Positions 26,292 to 36,859 of a DNA stretch of 64,000 nt are shown here, piece after piece. The position numbers were made by a program, and so were the translations under genes. Every line of letters begins with the position of its first letter. The stretch's first letter is position 1. The notes beneath the pieces were generated by a model. It saw only the letters and a program-made list of their open reading frames with translations. It had not been told where the DNA came from and made no database searches. Source of the stretch: Photobacterium swingsii. GTDB lineage: Bacteria > Pseudomonadota > Gammaproteobacteria > Enterobacterales > Vibrionaceae. The DNA is taken from NCBI RefSeq assembly GCF_024346715.1, contig NZ_AP024853.1, positions 1-64,000 of the forward strand, given 5' to 3'.

Positions 26292-27788
26292 ATGCAACCC
26301 ACAATTAAAGCGGTAATGGTTCAAGGCACAACATCAGACGCAGGTAAAAGCGTATTGGCGGCTGGCTTATGCCGTGTCTTGGCGCGAAAAGGGATCAATG
26401 TTGCGCCATTTAAATCGCAGAATATGGCTTTAAATAGCGCCGTCACCAAAGATGGTGGTGAAATAGGTAGAGCGCAAGCGGTTCAAGCGCAAGCATGCCG
26501 TATTGAACCGACAGTACACATGAACCCTGTGTTGCTAAAGCCAAACACGGATATTGGTGCGCAAATTATTGTCCAAGGTAAAGCAATAACAGACATGGAT
26601 GCGGTGAGTTACCATGGCTATAAAAAAGTGGTGATGAGTTCGGTGATGGAATCATTTGCTATTTTACAACATGAGCATGATACCGTTGTGATTGAAGGGG
26701 CGGGTAGCCCTGCTGAAATCAATTTACGTGAAAATGATATCGCGAATATGGGATTTGCAGAAGAAGCAGACATCCCCGTAATCATTATTGCAGATATCGA
26801 TCGGGGTGGCGTGTTTGCGCATTTGTATGGCACCTTGGCATTGCTATCAGAATCAGAGCAAGCACGAGTAAAAGGTTTTGTGATCAACCGTTTTCGCGGC
26901 GATGTGAAGCTATTAGAGTCAGGTTTAGATTGGCTTGAAGAAAAAACAGGTAAACCTGTACTTGGCGTGTTGCCATATCTTCATGGGTTAATGCTTGAAG
27001 CTGAAGATGCCATTAACAGCCAACAAGTCGAAGCCGCTGACCAGCAGCTCAATGTTGTGGTGCCTGTGTTAACGCGCGTGAGTAATCATACTGATTTCGA
27101 TCCACTCCGTATGCATCCACAAGTCAATTTACAGTTTGTCGGCAAAGGACAACCTTTCCCTGCTGCTGATTTAATTATAATCCCTGGTACTAAAAGTGTG
27201 CGTAGCGATCTGGCGTTTTTGCGTGAGCAAGGTTGGGATAAAAACATTGAACGTCACTTACGCTTAGGCGGTAAAGTCATGGGCATTTGTGGTGGTTACC
27301 AGATGCTGGGTGAACAGATTGCCGATCCTGAAGGTATTGAAGGGCCTGCAGGAGAAAGCGCAGGGCTTGGTTATCTCGCAACACAGACAGTACTAGCAAA
27401 AAACAAGCAATTAAAACAAACAACTGGCACACTCGCTATGCCAGAGCAAGCAACAGTACCTGTCCGTGGTTATGAGATCCATGCCGGTGTAACAACGGGG
27501 ATCGCTGTTGATGCACCTGTCCAGTTAGCGGACGGTCCGGATGGACAGTTTGGTGTTGATAACCAAGTATTTGGTACTTATCTTCACGGGATTTTTGAGC
27601 AGCAAGAAGCCTGTGATGCTATTTTGTCGTGGGCAGGCTTAGAAGCGACGCAAACCCCCGATTTTGATGCGATGCGAGAGCAAGGCATTGATCGTGTAGC
27701 AGACACGCTTGAGCAGTATATGGACCTTGGCAAACTGTGGCCCGAATGGGCGGATAAGTTTGATGCTACATTAAGCCAAAATTACTAG
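26292..27788 (+). CDS. cobQ: Cobyric acid synthase
   Basis: Glutamine-dependent amidase of 498 residues that amidates four side chains of adenosylcobyrinic acid a,c-diamide. The N-terminal dethiobiotin-synthetase-like ATP domain has [19 protein letters not shown] and [23 protein letters not shown] and [11 protein letters not shown] follow. The C-terminal class I glutaminase domain has the nucleophile in [12 protein letters not shown] and the histidine in [10 protein letters not shown]. The length is normal. It lies 109 bp after cobC and is followed by a bidirectional terminator. The genes alone indicate at least salvage and late assembly; cobS is not present here. Confidence 0.95.
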   Translation: MQPTIKAVMVQGTTSDAGKSVLAAGLCRVLARKGINVAPFKSQNMALNSAVTKDGGEIGRAQAVQAQACRIEPTVHMNPVLLKPNTDIGAQIIVQGKAITDMDAVSYHGYKKVVMSSVMESFAILQHEHDTVVIEGAGSPAEINLRENDIANMGFAEEADIPVIIIADIDRGGVFAHLYGTLALLSESEQARVKGFVINRFRGDVKLLESGLDWLEEKTGKPVLGVLPYLHGLMLEAEDAINSQQVEAADQQLNVVVPVLTRVSNHTDFDPLRMHPQVNLQFVGKGQPFPAADLIIIPGTKSVRSDLAFLREQGWDKNIERHLRLGGKVMGICGGYQMLGEQIADPEGIEGPAGESAGLGYLATQTVLAKNKQLKQTTGTLAMPEQATVPVRGYEIHAGVTTGIAVDAPVQLADGPDGQFGVDNQVFGTYLHGIFEQQEACDAILSWAGLEATQTPDFDAMREQGIDRVADTLEQYMDLGKLWPEWADKFDATLSQNY

Positions 27789-27831
27789 CCACATCAATTA
27801 TGAATTAATGATAGCGCTATCTAAACAGCAG

Positions 27832-27867
27832 AAAGCCTCGCTCAAGTGATTGATGCGAGGCTTTTTT
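27832..27867. terminator. Bidirectional terminator between cobQ and the YdcF-like gene
   Basis: Stem AAAGCCTCGC/GCGAGGCTTT with a 13-base loop and TTTTTT on the right; it sits between two convergent stop codons. Confidence 0.85.
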
Positions 27868-27899
27868 GTTTATTGGTATAATCTGTCAAATAACGATAC

Positions 27900-28991
27900 T
27901 TATCGTTGTTCTAGCGGGTATGAGCGGTAACTCCACATGCCATAAGTGCGCAGGGCATCACGGTAAATGCCTAACAACTCGCCTTGGCTTGGGACTTTTA
28001 AATCATCCAGTGGTTTATCTGCAGCAGAAACGGTATCGAATGTGATGTCTTTTGGACCCGTTTGCCAGCTCGCAATTTCAAACAATGTTTGACCACGGCG
28101 TACGTGGCTAGCTGAACTGATGATAGTCGCGTGATCGATATTGTGACGAGCAAGCGCATAGCTACTATAAAGAGCATTTTCAACTGTGCTGCGTGCATAG
28201 TTATCTTCAATAATGCGGTCTCGCGCAATGCCGTGATCAACCAACCAGTCTGCCATTAACTTGCCTTCGGTCTTGTGGTTTTTCGGTACGCCACCGGTTA
28301 GCACTATCATTGAGTTAGGTTGCTTCTTCGCAAATGCTAATGTTTTTTCTAAGCGTTGGATCAAAATTTCATGCATGCTGCCATCAGGGTTAAGCGCATA
28401 ACCTAGCGTGATGATCGCCGTATTACCTTTGCGTTCTTTACCTAACGTTTCTTTCAGAGGCGTAGCGACAATGCGATTTACTGTATCAAAAATACGTTGG
28501 ATATCAGTAGCACGGCCTTCGTTTAACGTTTTTAGGGTTTGCATATGCTTTTGCGATTCAGCTTCATTGCCATTGAAGTGTTGCCATACCGCAAGGTAAC
28601 TATGCGCATCGACATCTTGTGGTGCGACATCTAGCACTTGTTCAAATAGATCGATAGCACGATCAGCGTTCTTGTTATAAATCTGAGCATTTGCAGCCGA
28701 GATCAAGAGATCTGTGCGGTAAGGCTCAAGTTGGTAGGCTTCAAGTAAGCGATTTGTCACGATCTCCATGTTACTTGGCATTTTTGCAGTAAAGCCAGCG
28801 TGTGAAATACGCGCGGGTGATTTAAATGCCGTGACAGCGTCACTTAATAGTTGATCGACCACTTGACGCTTGGAAGTGAACTGGCTGTATTCAACACTTG
28901 ATTGAATACTTTCTTGAGGAGATGCAATAACAGTCGTAGAGGAGAAGCTAAGTAGGCCACCTAAGGCTAAAGCAAGAAGTGTTTTATTCAT
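27900..28991 (-). CDS. YdcF/ElyC/SanA-family (DUF218) protein with TPR-like N-terminal region
   Basis: Exported protein of 363 residues. The signal peptide MNKTLLALALGGLLSFSSTTVIA precedes a helical region with TPR character (residues about 75-165: AYQLEPYRTDLLISAANAQIYNKNADRAIDLFEQVL). The DUF218 domain has ITLGYALNPDGSM, VLTGGVPKNHKTEG, DNYARSTVENALYS and ISSASHVRRG. Relatives act in envelope polysaccharide precursor metabolism (ElyC, SanA), but biochemical activity is not settled. ATG 28991 is preferred over an upstream TTG because it begins the signal peptide. It stands alone, convergent with cobQ. Confidence 0.85.
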   Translation of the reverse strand: MNKTLLALALGGLLSFSSTTVIASPQESIQSSVEYSQFTSKRQVVDQLLSDAVTAFKSPARISHAGFTAKMPSNMEIVTNRLLEAYQLEPYRTDLLISAANAQIYNKNADRAIDLFEQVLDVAPQDVDAHSYLAVWQHFNGNEAESQKHMQTLKTLNEGRATDIQRIFDTVNRIVATPLKETLGKERKGNTAIITLGYALNPDGSMHEILIQRLEKTLAFAKKQPNSMIVLTGGVPKNHKTEGKLMADWLVDHGIARDRIIEDNYARSTVENALYSSYALARHNIDHATIISSASHVRRGQTLFEIASWQTGPKDITFDTVSAADKPLDDLKVPSQGELLGIYRDALRTYGMWSYRSYPLEQR

Positions 28992-29253
28992 TATCAGCAC
29001 CAATCAGGTTTGGTTTCGTTTTAGGTTTAATGCAGATGCAATATAGTTAATTTGTGTGGCGAAAATTGTGATGCGAGGCCAAATTTGTATGACATCAGAG
29101 TATGGTTTTTGTGCAAAGGTGCTAATTATGGGCGCAGAGTCTCACTCTGGCGCTTATGAATGGATAATTATGTGGTTGGAAATAGAGCAAGCAGTTAACA
29201 GATGCGATGAGGTTCAAATATCTCAGAAGTTAATGACTGCAAGCGGAAACGCT

Positions 29254-29289
29254 GAAAAATATTGGTAGCCAAAGTAGGCCACCAATATT
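29254..29289 (-). terminator. Terminator downstream of katA
   Basis: 13-bp stem AATATTGGTAGCC/GGCCACCAATATT with one mismatch and a 6-base loop; on the minus strand the stem is followed by a T-run. Located 48 bp past the katA stop. Confidence 0.75.
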
Positions 29290-29336
29290 GTGCCTTACAA
29301 ATACGCTGTTACGCATGTAGTGAGCGATTTAATGTA

Positions 29337-30791
29337 TTACTTTTCTTGGTACTTACTTGCATCTATACCCAACAATTTCGCGATACCGTCACCATAAGCA
29401 GGGTCGGCTTTAAAGCAATGTTTAAGGTGACGAATTTGAATCTCTTCAGGAACACCTTGCAGATTGCGCGCTGTGTTATCAAATAGAATCGCTTGCTTCT
29501 CTGGTGCCATTAAGCGGAATAAATCACCTGGTTGGCTAAAGTAATCATCGTCTTCGCGATGATCCCAATGCGCTGCTGCACCGTCTAAACTTAGCGGTGG
29601 CTCAGAGAAGTCAGGTTGTTCAGCCCATTCTCCTTGATCGTTTGGCTCATAACCTAATGTACCGCCATGGTTACCATCGACACGCATTGCACCGTCACGG
29701 TGGTAACTATGAACTGGGCAGCGAGGGGCATTCACTGGAATGCTGTGGTGGTTAACACCTAAGCGATAACGTTGTGCATCACCGTATGAGAATAAACGGC
29801 CTTGCAGCATCTTATCGGGTGAGAAGCTGATACCAGGAACCACACTTGCTGGGTTGAACGCTGATTGTTCTACTTCAGCGAAGAAGTTTTCAGGGTTACG
29901 ATTGAGTTCTAGTTCACCCACTTCGATGAGTGGATAATCTTTATGTGGCCAGATTTTAGTAAGATCGAACGGGTTGTAAGGTACTTTGGATGCATCGTCT
30001 TCAGGCATGATTTGAACGTGTAAGGTCCATTTAGGGAAGTCTTGATTATCGATACTTTCAAGCAAGTCACGGTGATGGCTTTCACGGTCTTGGCCAATGA
30101 TTTTCTCGGCTTCTGCATCAGACAAGTTTTTAATACCTTGCTGAGACTTGAAGTGGAATTTAACCCAGAAACGCTCATTATCACTGTTAATAAAGCTAAA
30201 GGTGTGGCTACCAAAGCCATGCATATGACGATATGTCGCTGGAATGCCGCGGTCACTCATTACGATCGTAATTTGGTGTAACGCTTCAGGGAGTGATGTC
30301 CAAAAATCCCAGTTGTTTTTAGCACTACGCATGTTGGTACGCGGATCGCGTTTCACGGCGTGGTTTAAATCTGGGAATTTTAGTGGGTCACGTAAGAAGA
30401 ACACTGGGGTGTTATTACCAACCAAATCCCAGTTGCCTTCTTCGGTATAAAACTTAATGGCAAACCCGCGGATATCACGCTCTGCATCAGCAGCACCGCG
30501 TTCACCTGCGACTGTCGTGAAGCGAGTGAAAAGTTCAGTCTTTTTACCAATTTCAGAGAAGATCTTGGCTTTTGTGTACTGGGTTATGTCGTGTGTCACC
30601 GTGAATGTGCCGTAAGCACCTGAACCTTTTGCGTGCATACGACGTTCTGGAATAACTTCACGATCAAAGTGTGCGAGCTTTTCTAGAAACCACACGTCTT
30701 GTAGCAGTTGTGGGCCTCTTTTACCTGCTGTTTGAACATTTTGATTATGGGCAACAGGGCAGCCTGCTGCTGTGGTTAATTTCTTACTCAT
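29337..30791 (-). CDS. katA: Small-subunit (clade 3) haem catalase
   Basis: Monofunctional haem catalase of 484 residues that disproportionates hydrogen peroxide. The distal histidine lies in [12 protein letters not shown], the distal Asn in [21 protein letters not shown], and the proximal haem-ligand tyrosine in [14 protein letters not shown]. The size and [12 protein letters not shown] start fit clade 3 enzymes. AAAGGAACA precedes the ATG. A hairpin terminator follows. The upstream gap to the patatin gene is 122 bp, so it has its own promoter; an OxyR site would be expected but I did not identify one. Confidence 0.96.
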   Translation of the reverse strand: MSKKLTTAAGCPVAHNQNVQTAGKRGPQLLQDVWFLEKLAHFDREVIPERRMHAKGSGAYGTFTVTHDITQYTKAKIFSEIGKKTELFTRFTTVAGERGAADAERDIRGFAIKFYTEEGNWDLVGNNTPVFFLRDPLKFPDLNHAVKRDPRTNMRSAKNNWDFWTSLPEALHQITIVMSDRGIPATYRHMHGFGSHTFSFINSDNERFWVKFHFKSQQGIKNLSDAEAEKIIGQDRESHHRDLLESIDNQDFPKWTLHVQIMPEDDASKVPYNPFDLTKIWPHKDYPLIEVGELELNRNPENFFAEVEQSAFNPASVVPGISFSPDKMLQGRLFSYGDAQRYRLGVNHHSIPVNAPRCPVHSYHRDGAMRVDGNHGGTLGYEPNDQGEWAEQPDFSEPPLSLDGAAAHWDHREDDDYFSQPGDLFRLMAPEKQAILFDNTARNLQGVPEEIQIRHLKHCFKADPAYGDGIAKLLGIDASKYQEK

Positions 30792-30913
30792 GATTGTTCC
30801 TTTGATTTATGGTTATTATTTAATGGTTTACTAATTCTTCATCGAATGGTGAGTGATTAGGTTTTACATCTCTATTTACTCTCTGAGTATTCGTTGCCGC
30901 TATGGTGTTGCGT

Positions 30914-31786
30914 TTAAAAACAGAAATGACAGTTTTCATCGTGTAAGCCATAAGTACCGTTTTGAATGGCAAGGTGCTCTTCTCCTGCTTTTTTACCCAT
31001 TTCGTATCCTGTGTTAAGCAAAGTGGTATCCATAGTGAGTCGCTTAATCGCGAAGTCTTCTGGTGGTGCGATAACACGAATGCGAGCATCACTGGGCGGA
31101 TTGCGAATGAATGCCAGAGATTGATTATAGTTGCTTGCTCGAACTGCCATGGATTCAGCGATGTTGGGATAGCGAGATAGCAGCCTTTTTAGTAACCAAG
31201 GGTATTTCGTTGGCTTCATTTCGTAGCTCAGTGGGTGTGATAAAATCACGGTAATATCACGTGCACCTTGGCGATAGGCTTCTTTTACAGGGATCGAATC
31301 TGCGACACCGCCATCGGTATAACAGCCACCTGAAAAGCACGGCGTTTCACGGTAGGCAATGGGTAAGGCAGTGGTTGCTTCGATGATCTTAGAGATAGTA
31401 TCTGGCTTTACTTGATAGTAATCAGCATTACCTGTATCGATATTGGTAACGGCAGCATAAAGCGGAATGTTTGAGAAAAGCCTTTCAGAATCAAATGGAA
31501 AGCGTTGGTTGGATTCATCCCAGAGCCATTTCACATCAACGAGATTTCCCCCTTTAGCGAATCGAGTGGGATTAAAGAAGGTTTTATCTGTCGCCATTGT
31601 TGTGATGACTTGAAAGCTACGTTTTGGGGAGTGTGACAAATACCCCACTAAATTCGATGCTCCTGCTGATACGCCGATAGCAAAATCGTAGGGTTGAAAA
31701 TCCTCTGCCATAAAGGCGTCTAATACTCCACTGGCGAAGATGCCTCGCATTGCTCCACCTTCAACGATTAACGCACTTTTACTCAT
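30914..31786 (-). CDS. Patatin-like phospholipase family protein
   Basis: Cytoplasmic or membrane-associated lipid acyl hydrolase of 290 residues, like E. coli YjjU. The N-terminal glycine-rich oxyanion region is IVEGGAMRGIFASGVLD, the serine elbow is GVSAGASN (Ser about residue 41) and the catalytic Asp is in YTDGGVADSIP. The C-terminus ends in a cysteine-containing HDENCHFCF. The lipid substrate is unknown. It is transcribed toward katA but separated by more than 120 bp, so co-transcription is possible but not shown. Confidence 0.88.
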   Translation of the reverse strand: MSKSALIVEGGAMRGIFASGVLDAFMAEDFQPYDFAIGVSAGASNLVGYLSHSPKRSFQVITTMATDKTFFNPTRFAKGGNLVDVKWLWDESNQRFPFDSERLFSNIPLYAAVTNIDTGNADYYQVKPDTISKIIEATTALPIAYRETPCFSGGCYTDGGVADSIPVKEAYRQGARDITVILSHPLSYEMKPTKYPWLLKRLLSRYPNIAESMAVRASNYNQSLAFIRNPPSDARIRVIAPPEDFAIKRLTMDTTLLNTGYEMGKKAGEEHLAIQNGTYGLHDENCHFCF

Positions 31787-32023
31787 TTCTTTATTCCACT
31801 AAAAATCTCTAGTCATAGAATAGGAGTGCAGAGCGAATAAAGATATTCGTAATAATTTATGGTTTTGATAGATAAAAATTATCAATCACAGCCACGGAAA
31901 ATAGACGGACAAGATGATTTTACACAATGAAGGGGGGCGGCGGGTCAGTGGGCAGTAGGAGCAATGGATAGGTGGATAAGCAGCGTAAGCGATGCACCTT
32001 ACGCTGCAATCGTTAATCATGTT

Positions 32024-32938
32024 TTACCGTTGAAGGTGACGCTGACTTCGGGCTTCAAGGTGGGAAAATAGGATAGATAAACCAAGACATAAAACGAGGT
32101 AACCTGCGCCCACTAAAAGCCAAATTTCGAAGATGAGACCAGATGAATTGGCCATTTCACTGCCCACAAAAGTAAGCTCTTGAATTGAAATTAATGAAAT
32201 GATCGACGAGTCTTTAACCAGCGAAATAAACTGGCCAGCAAGAGGCGGTACTATTCCTGTCAGCGCTTGTGGGAAAATGACATAACGAAAGCGATCCCAG
32301 CCCGTTAATCCGAGTGAGTTCGCGGCTTCCCATTGTCCTTTGGCAATATTATCAATCCCTGAACGCACAATCTCAGCAATGTAAGCGGCTGAAATTAAAC
32401 CCACGCACAGCACCCCAGAAAAGACATTTTCCCATAAGGCGGCTGGACCAAACAGAAAGGCTTGAAAGGCATTAATATCACCATCATGATGGCGTAGTAC
32501 GTCGGCAAGGCCAATAGCAGGGACAAGCTGGCTAGAGATGAAAAAGTAAAAGATGAATACAAAAACCAAAGGTGGGATGTTTCTCACCAATTGGATATAG
32601 GCTTGGGCCGGTAAGCGCAATAAAGTAAATGAGGAACGTCTGGCTAGACCGAGTAGTAAACCAAGAATACCGGCAAACAAAATACCCCAAAGACTCAAAC
32701 GCAATGTAGCGATGAACCCTTGGAAGAAGTAGGGCAGTTCACCGCTTTTACCTGATGTGAAAATGAGTTCAACCGCACGTGGCCAATCCCATTGATAATG
32801 AATACCAATTGAGGAGCGGTAAGCGATCCACGCAAAGAAAGCGCCTAACAGCGCTAGTAGCGTAATATCAAGTTTGTTGAGTTTTTTCCATACAGGCACA
32901 CGAGGTGCCTGTATGTGATTAGATTGCATTATCGCCAA
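32024..32938 (-). CDS. Polar amino-acid ABC transporter permease 1
   Basis: Inner-membrane permease of 304 residues of the HisM/GlnP type. The His/Glu/Gln/Arg permease signature is at LPAQAYIQLVRNIPPLVFVFIFYF, and the EAA loop is GQWEAANSLGLTGWDRFRYVIFPQAL. The N-terminus has an extra hydrophobic helix and an extended periplasmic region compared with the shortest permeases, as in AapQ/YhdX-like subunits. It is the last gene of a leftward ATPase-permease-binding protein-permease operon, 2 bp after the binding-protein gene. Glutamate/glutamine or a related amino acid is the probable substrate. Confidence 0.9.
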   Translation of the reverse strand: MAIMQSNHIQAPRVPVWKKLNKLDITLLALLGAFFAWIAYRSSIGIHYQWDWPRAVELIFTSGKSGELPYFFQGFIATLRLSLWGILFAGILGLLLGLARRSSFTLLRLPAQAYIQLVRNIPPLVFVFIFYFFISSQLVPAIGLADVLRHHDGDINAFQAFLFGPAALWENVFSGVLCVGLISAAYIAEIVRSGIDNIAKGQWEAANSLGLTGWDRFRYVIFPQALTGIVPPLAGQFISLVKDSSIISLISIQELTFVGSEMANSSGLIFEIWLLVGAGYLVLCLGLSILFSHLEARSQRHLQR

Positions 32939-32940
32939 CG

Positions 32941-33750
32941 TTATTGTCCTTCAGCAACCGCGTTTTGCCAATCTAGCGTGGTGAACCAGTAGTCGTGACG
33001 TTCTTTTAGCCAGCCGTCTTCGGTACGCAGTAGGATCCAGTTATTAAAGAAATTCAATAGGTCGAATTCACCATGGCGAATCGCAAACGCTTCTGAACCA
33101 CGATCGAGACGATCAGTTAATGGAATATATAGCTTCTGGTCGTACTGAATTGCCATTTGCTCAGGTTTTGGTGATGAGGCGAGTACGGCATGTGCATTGC
33201 CGTTTAATACTTCTTGGAATGCTTGTGCGTCATCATCAAATTGGCGAAGCTTAGCTTTAGGGAAGTATTTTTTCGCAGTTTGTACCGTGAACGCACCACG
33301 ACGAACTGCTAACGTTACGCTGCGCTTGTTGAAATCAGCAATGGCAGATTTACCCTCAGCCATCGTTTTATTTGCAGCAAGTTGTACACCAGAGTGTGCA
33401 TACGGTGCGGTAAAAAGCACGCTCATATTACGTTGCGGTGTGATAGATAAGCCGCCGATGATCACATCGAATTTACCCGCAAGTAGGGCAGGAATAATGC
33501 CATCCCAAGCCGTAGGAATAAATTCGACTTTTAACCCTGCATCTTTTGCTAAGCGGCGTGCAACGTCCACTTCAAAACCAATTAGCTCGCCTTGTTTGTC
33601 ACGCATCGCCCAAGGGACGAAGGTTGATAACCCAACACGAAGTGTGCCGCGTTCCTTAATCTCTACTAATGTACTTTTATCTGCAGCGAATGTTTGTGTA
33701 CTCATCATGAGCGCACACATTGCTAATAAAGTAGCAAATAATCGTTTCAT
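32941..33750 (-). CDS. Amino-acid ABC transporter substrate-binding protein
   Basis: Periplasmic binding protein of 269 residues, SBP_bac_3 family. The chosen ATG begins a clean signal peptide (MKRLFATLLAMCALMMSTQTFA) with AGAAAGGAAG upstream; the longer frame from 33834 adds a non-signal leader. The family pattern is GTLRVGLSTFVPWAMRDKQGELIGFEVDVARRLA and FDVIIGGLSITPQRNMSVLFTAPY. It binds the amino acid for the two flanking permeases. The ligand cannot be fixed from sequence; the cluster order suggests a glutamate/glutamine-type transporter. Confidence 0.92.
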   Translation of the reverse strand: MKRLFATLLAMCALMMSTQTFAADKSTLVEIKERGTLRVGLSTFVPWAMRDKQGELIGFEVDVARRLAKDAGLKVEFIPTAWDGIIPALLAGKFDVIIGGLSITPQRNMSVLFTAPYAHSGVQLAANKTMAEGKSAIADFNKRSVTLAVRRGAFTVQTAKKYFPKAKLRQFDDDAQAFQEVLNGNAHAVLASSPKPEQMAIQYDQKLYIPLTDRLDRGSEAFAIRHGEFDLLNFFNNWILLRTEDGWLKERHDYWFTTLDWQNAVAEGQ

Positions 33751-33854
33751 GCTTCCTTTCTCCGTAAGTAAATAACTTTCATAATATGCCGCTTGTAATT
33801 TTTTATCGGGTGTTGAGTTTGGGTCTTTAACCAAGCCCTCAATGCGTAAACCGG

Positions 33855-34664
33855 TTATTGGTTAGGTGCGTTGAGCCTATGCCCTAACCATGCTGCAAAA
33901 CCAGATAACACTATGGTGATACACAGGTAAATAGCAGCGACGGTAAACCAGACTTCAAAGGGCATGGCAGTGTCTGCCACAATATTTCGTCCCTCTGTGG
34001 TTAAATCAAAAATAGCCATAACGCTGACAATAGAAGAATTTTTTACCAATGAAACCGTTTCATTTGTGAGTGGGGGCAAAATTCGACGAATAACCTGCGG
34101 TAAAATAACGAAACGATAGCTGTCAGTGTTTGATAACCCAAGGCTTTGGCTTGCTTCAAACTGGCCTCGAGACAAGCTTGTTAGTCCTGCTCGGAATATT
34201 TCAGCGGTATAGGCCCCTTGAAAGAGTGATAGGGCTAATACAGCCGTTGTAAATCGCTCTAAACCTAGTACTGGCCCGAAAACAAAGTAGAGTAAGTAAA
34301 TTTGGACAAGCAGTGGGGTATTTCGGATCAGCTCTATATAGCTGCGTGCAATGCCTCGCCCAATAATCGAATCAGACAGTCTCAGCAACGCTGTGACTAA
34401 GCCAATTATTAAGGTGAAAATAAGGCTAACGGCAGAGATTTTGAGTGTGACAAGCAAGCCTTCAAGTAGCTCAGCAGGGAACCACTCTCCGTCTTCGAAA
34501 AACCATAAATATTGAGGAATACGGTACCACTGCCAGCGGTAGTTCATTGCATCAGCGCCGCTTTGTAGCAGCCAATAGATGGCAAACACGATAACAGCGA
34601 TTTGCAAGATGCCTGATATAACAGGTTTGAGAATACGCACAGTTGTTGCGATGTAAGTCTTCAT
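33855..34664 (-). CDS. Polar amino-acid ABC transporter permease 2
   Basis: Second permease of the heterodimer, 269 residues. The family signature ARSYIELIRNTPLLVQIYLLYFVFG and the EAA loop GQFEASQSLGLSNTDSYRFVILPQVIRRILPPL are clear. An N-terminal helix (ILQIAVIVFAIYWLLQ) precedes a short aromatic periplasmic segment. It starts 7 bp after the ATPase gene, and 104 bp separate it from the binding-protein start. That gap is the longest within the operon and could hold an internal signal. Confidence 0.9.
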   Translation of the reverse strand: MKTYIATTVRILKPVISGILQIAVIVFAIYWLLQSGADAMNYRWQWYRIPQYLWFFEDGEWFPAELLEGLLVTLKISAVSLIFTLIIGLVTALLRLSDSIIGRGIARSYIELIRNTPLLVQIYLLYFVFGPVLGLERFTTAVLALSLFQGAYTAEIFRAGLTSLSRGQFEASQSLGLSNTDSYRFVILPQVIRRILPPLTNETVSLVKNSSIVSVMAIFDLTTEGRNIVADTAMPFEVWFTVAAIYLCITIVLSGFAAWLGHRLNAPNQ

Positions 34665-34671
34665 TGGCGCA

Positions 34672-35409
34672 TCAATAGCTTAGAATTTGTTCAAGGAATT
34701 GCTGGGTGCGAGCATGCTGGGGAGCATCAAAAAGCTGCGCTGGTGGCGCGACTTCAACAATTTCACCCTCATCCATAAACACCACACGATCTGCGACTTG
34801 GCGAGCAAAGCCCATTTCATGTGTGACGCACACCATAGTGATCCCTTCATTGGCGAGTTCTTTCATTACATCAAGTACTTCGCGGATCATTTCAGGATCT
34901 AACGCAGAGGTTGGTTCATCAAATAGCAATATATCGGGCTTCATACACAAGGAGCGTGCAATCGCAACACGTTGCTGTTGTCCACCAGAAAGTTGTGCTG
35001 GGTATTTATCGGCTTGATGGCCTATATGTACACGCTCTAAATACTCTCTGGCGAGTGCGTTGGCATCACTGGTAGAAAGTTTTAAAACACGTTTAGGGGC
35101 TAGAGTCAGATTCTCAAGGACAGTGAGGTGAGGAAAAAGGTTGAAATGTTGGAAAACCATGCCAACTTTGCCGCGAATAGTTTGTAAATGCTTGGAATCA
35201 AGCTTTTTCCCTGCAACGCTAAGAACGCCAGAATCATATTTCTCAAGGCCATTAATACACCTGATTAGCGTTGATTTCCCCGAGCCAGATGGTCCGCAAA
35301 TCACTAAGCGTTCACCTTGGGTAATGGTTAAATCTATCGACTTGAGAGCATGGAAATCTCCGTACCATTTATCTACTTGCTCAAAAGCAATTAATGCCTC
35401 GTTAGCCAA
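34672..35409 (-). CDS. Polar amino-acid ABC transporter ATP-binding protein
   Basis: GlnQ/HisP-type ATPase of 245 residues. Walker [19 protein letters not shown], signature [15 protein letters not shown], Walker [17 protein letters not shown] and the switch histidine in [11 protein letters not shown] are all intact. Initiation is at TTG with AAGGA 7-8 bases upstream; no ATG gives the full conserved N-terminus. It is the first gene of the transporter operon and lies divergent from aroG, with about 290 bp between them that should hold both promoters. Confidence 0.94.
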   Translation of the reverse strand: MANEALIAFEQVDKWYGDFHALKSIDLTITQGERLVICGPSGSGKSTLIRCINGLEKYDSGVLSVAGKKLDSKHLQTIRGKVGMVFQHFNLFPHLTVLENLTLAPKRVLKLSTSDANALAREYLERVHIGHQADKYPAQLSGGQQQRVAIARSLCMKPDILLFDEPTSALDPEMIREVLDVMKELANEGITMVCVTHEMGFARQVADRVVFMDEGEIVEVAPPAQLFDAPQHARTQQFLEQILSY

Positions 35410-35697
35410 CCGATGTCCTTAATTTTTTTAGAATTTGTTTAAGCCATGTTATTGCTTTGATGATGACATTTCAAAGGCAGACAACACATTTGGACAATAA
35501 AACGGCAACTTGTGACAAATTGATAAAATACATGGCAACTATGTAATGGTCTAACCTCTCTTTTGTTGGAAATAAACTGTAATTATCTTTCAATAAGCAA
35601 TTGCACTATGGGGATGAAGGCGATAAGTTAAAACGACTGGATGAAAAAAGCAGCAAGTGAGCACTTGTTGAAATATGTAACACGGGAAGTCAAAATA

Positions 35698-36750
35698 ATG
35701 CATAAAACAGATGATGTTCGCATCCGCGAAGTAAAAGAACTATTACCACCAGTTGCCGTCTTAGAAAAGTTTCCGGCTACCGAAACGGCATCACAAACGG
35801 TATTTGAAGCCCGTCAAGCCATCCATAATATTCTCAATGATAATGATGACCGTTTATTGGTTGTTGTTGGTCCGTGCTCTATTCACGATACCGAAGCGGC
35901 TCTTGAATATGCGAAAAAACTAAAAACACTCCGTGACGAATTAAAGGGTAACCTTGAAATCGTAATGCGTGTTTACTTCGAAAAACCACGAACTACTGTG
36001 GGTTGGAAAGGCCTGATTAACGACCCGTACATGGATGGCAGTTTTAAGCTGAATGATGGTTTGCGTATTGGTCGTAAGTTACTGCTGGATCTGACCGACA
36101 TGGGTATGCCTACGGCGGGTGAGTTCCTTGATATGATCACACCACAGTACATGGGGGACTTGATCAGTTGGGGGGCAATTGGTGCGCGTACAACTGAATC
36201 GCAGGTTCACCGTGAGCTATCGTCTGGCCTTTCATGTCCAGTAGGCTTCAAAAATGGTACTGACGGTAACATCAAAATTGCTACCGACGCTATTGGTTCA
36301 GCCAGTGCGCCCCACCACTTTTTGTCTGTAACCAAATATGGTCATTCTGCGATTGTTTCAACTGCTGGTAACGAAGACTGTCATATCATTCTTCGTGGTG
36401 GTAAAGCGCCGAATTACAGCGAAGCTGATGTTAACGCTGTGACCGAGCAACTAGAGAAAGCGGGTCATCGCCAGAAAGTCATGATTGATTTCAGCCACGC
36501 GAATAGCCTTAAGCAATTTAAGCGTCAGCTTGTTGTTTCTGAAGATGTAGGTGGTCAAGTCGCATCGGGCAATAAAGCGATCTTTGGTGTGATGATTGAA
36601 AGTCACCTAGTTGAAGGTCGTCAAGACCTAGCTGAAGGCGAAAAAGGCACGTACGGACAAAGTATTACTGATGCTTGTATTGGTTGGGAAGATACTGAAA
36701 CTGTGCTTCGTCAACTTGCATCCGATGTAGAAAAGCGTCGTAACGCGTAG
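35698..36750 (+). CDS. aroG: 3-deoxy-7-phosphoheptulonate (DAHP) synthase, AroG-like
   Basis: First enzyme of the shikimate pathway, condensing phosphoenolpyruvate with erythrose 4-phosphate. The 350-residue protein follows the E. coli AroG sequence almost throughout: DDVRIREVKELLPPVAVLEKFPATE, VVVGPCSIHDTEA, RVYFEKPRTTVGWKGLINDP, GARTTESQVHRELSSGLS and GWEDTETVLRQLA. It is most similar to the phenylalanine-sensitive isozyme as judged by eye. An in-frame ATG at 35641 would add 19 residues not found in AroG and has no ribosome site, so 35698 is used. No clear TyrR box was identified upstream. A terminator follows. Confidence 0.94.
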   Translation: MHKTDDVRIREVKELLPPVAVLEKFPATETASQTVFEARQAIHNILNDNDDRLLVVVGPCSIHDTEAALEYAKKLKTLRDELKGNLEIVMRVYFEKPRTTVGWKGLINDPYMDGSFKLNDGLRIGRKLLLDLTDMGMPTAGEFLDMITPQYMGDLISWGAIGARTTESQVHRELSSGLSCPVGFKNGTDGNIKIATDAIGSASAPHHFLSVTKYGHSAIVSTAGNEDCHIILRGGKAPNYSEADVNAVTEQLEKAGHRQKVMIDFSHANSLKQFKRQLVVSEDVGGQVASGNKAIFGVMIESHLVEGRQDLAEGEKGTYGQSITDACIGWEDTETVLRQLASDVEKRRNA

Positions 36751-36797
36751 AGAAATTCACCATGGCATGAGTACCGAAAAATGCCATGCGATATACC

Positions 36798-36827
36798 AAA
36801 GCCCAACACGATGATGTTGGGCTTTTT
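36798..36827. terminator. Terminator after aroG, usable in both directions
   Basis: Stem AAAGCCCAACA/TGTTGGGCTTT with a short loop and T-rich tail; lies between convergent aroG and the DUF4136 gene. Confidence 0.85.
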
Positions 36828-36859
36828 GTTTGTGTCAGTCGTGAGCTGTGATGACGATC

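Noticed and set aside
29056..29268. 70-codon plus-strand frame between the YdcF-like gene and katA
   Set aside because: No ribosome site or family pattern, and its end runs into the katA terminator hairpin.
35641..35697. Possible N-terminal extension or leader peptide before aroG
   Set aside because: Lacks a ribosome site and aromatic-codon clustering, and AroG proteins start at the equivalent of 35698; it is not an attenuator by any feature I can see.
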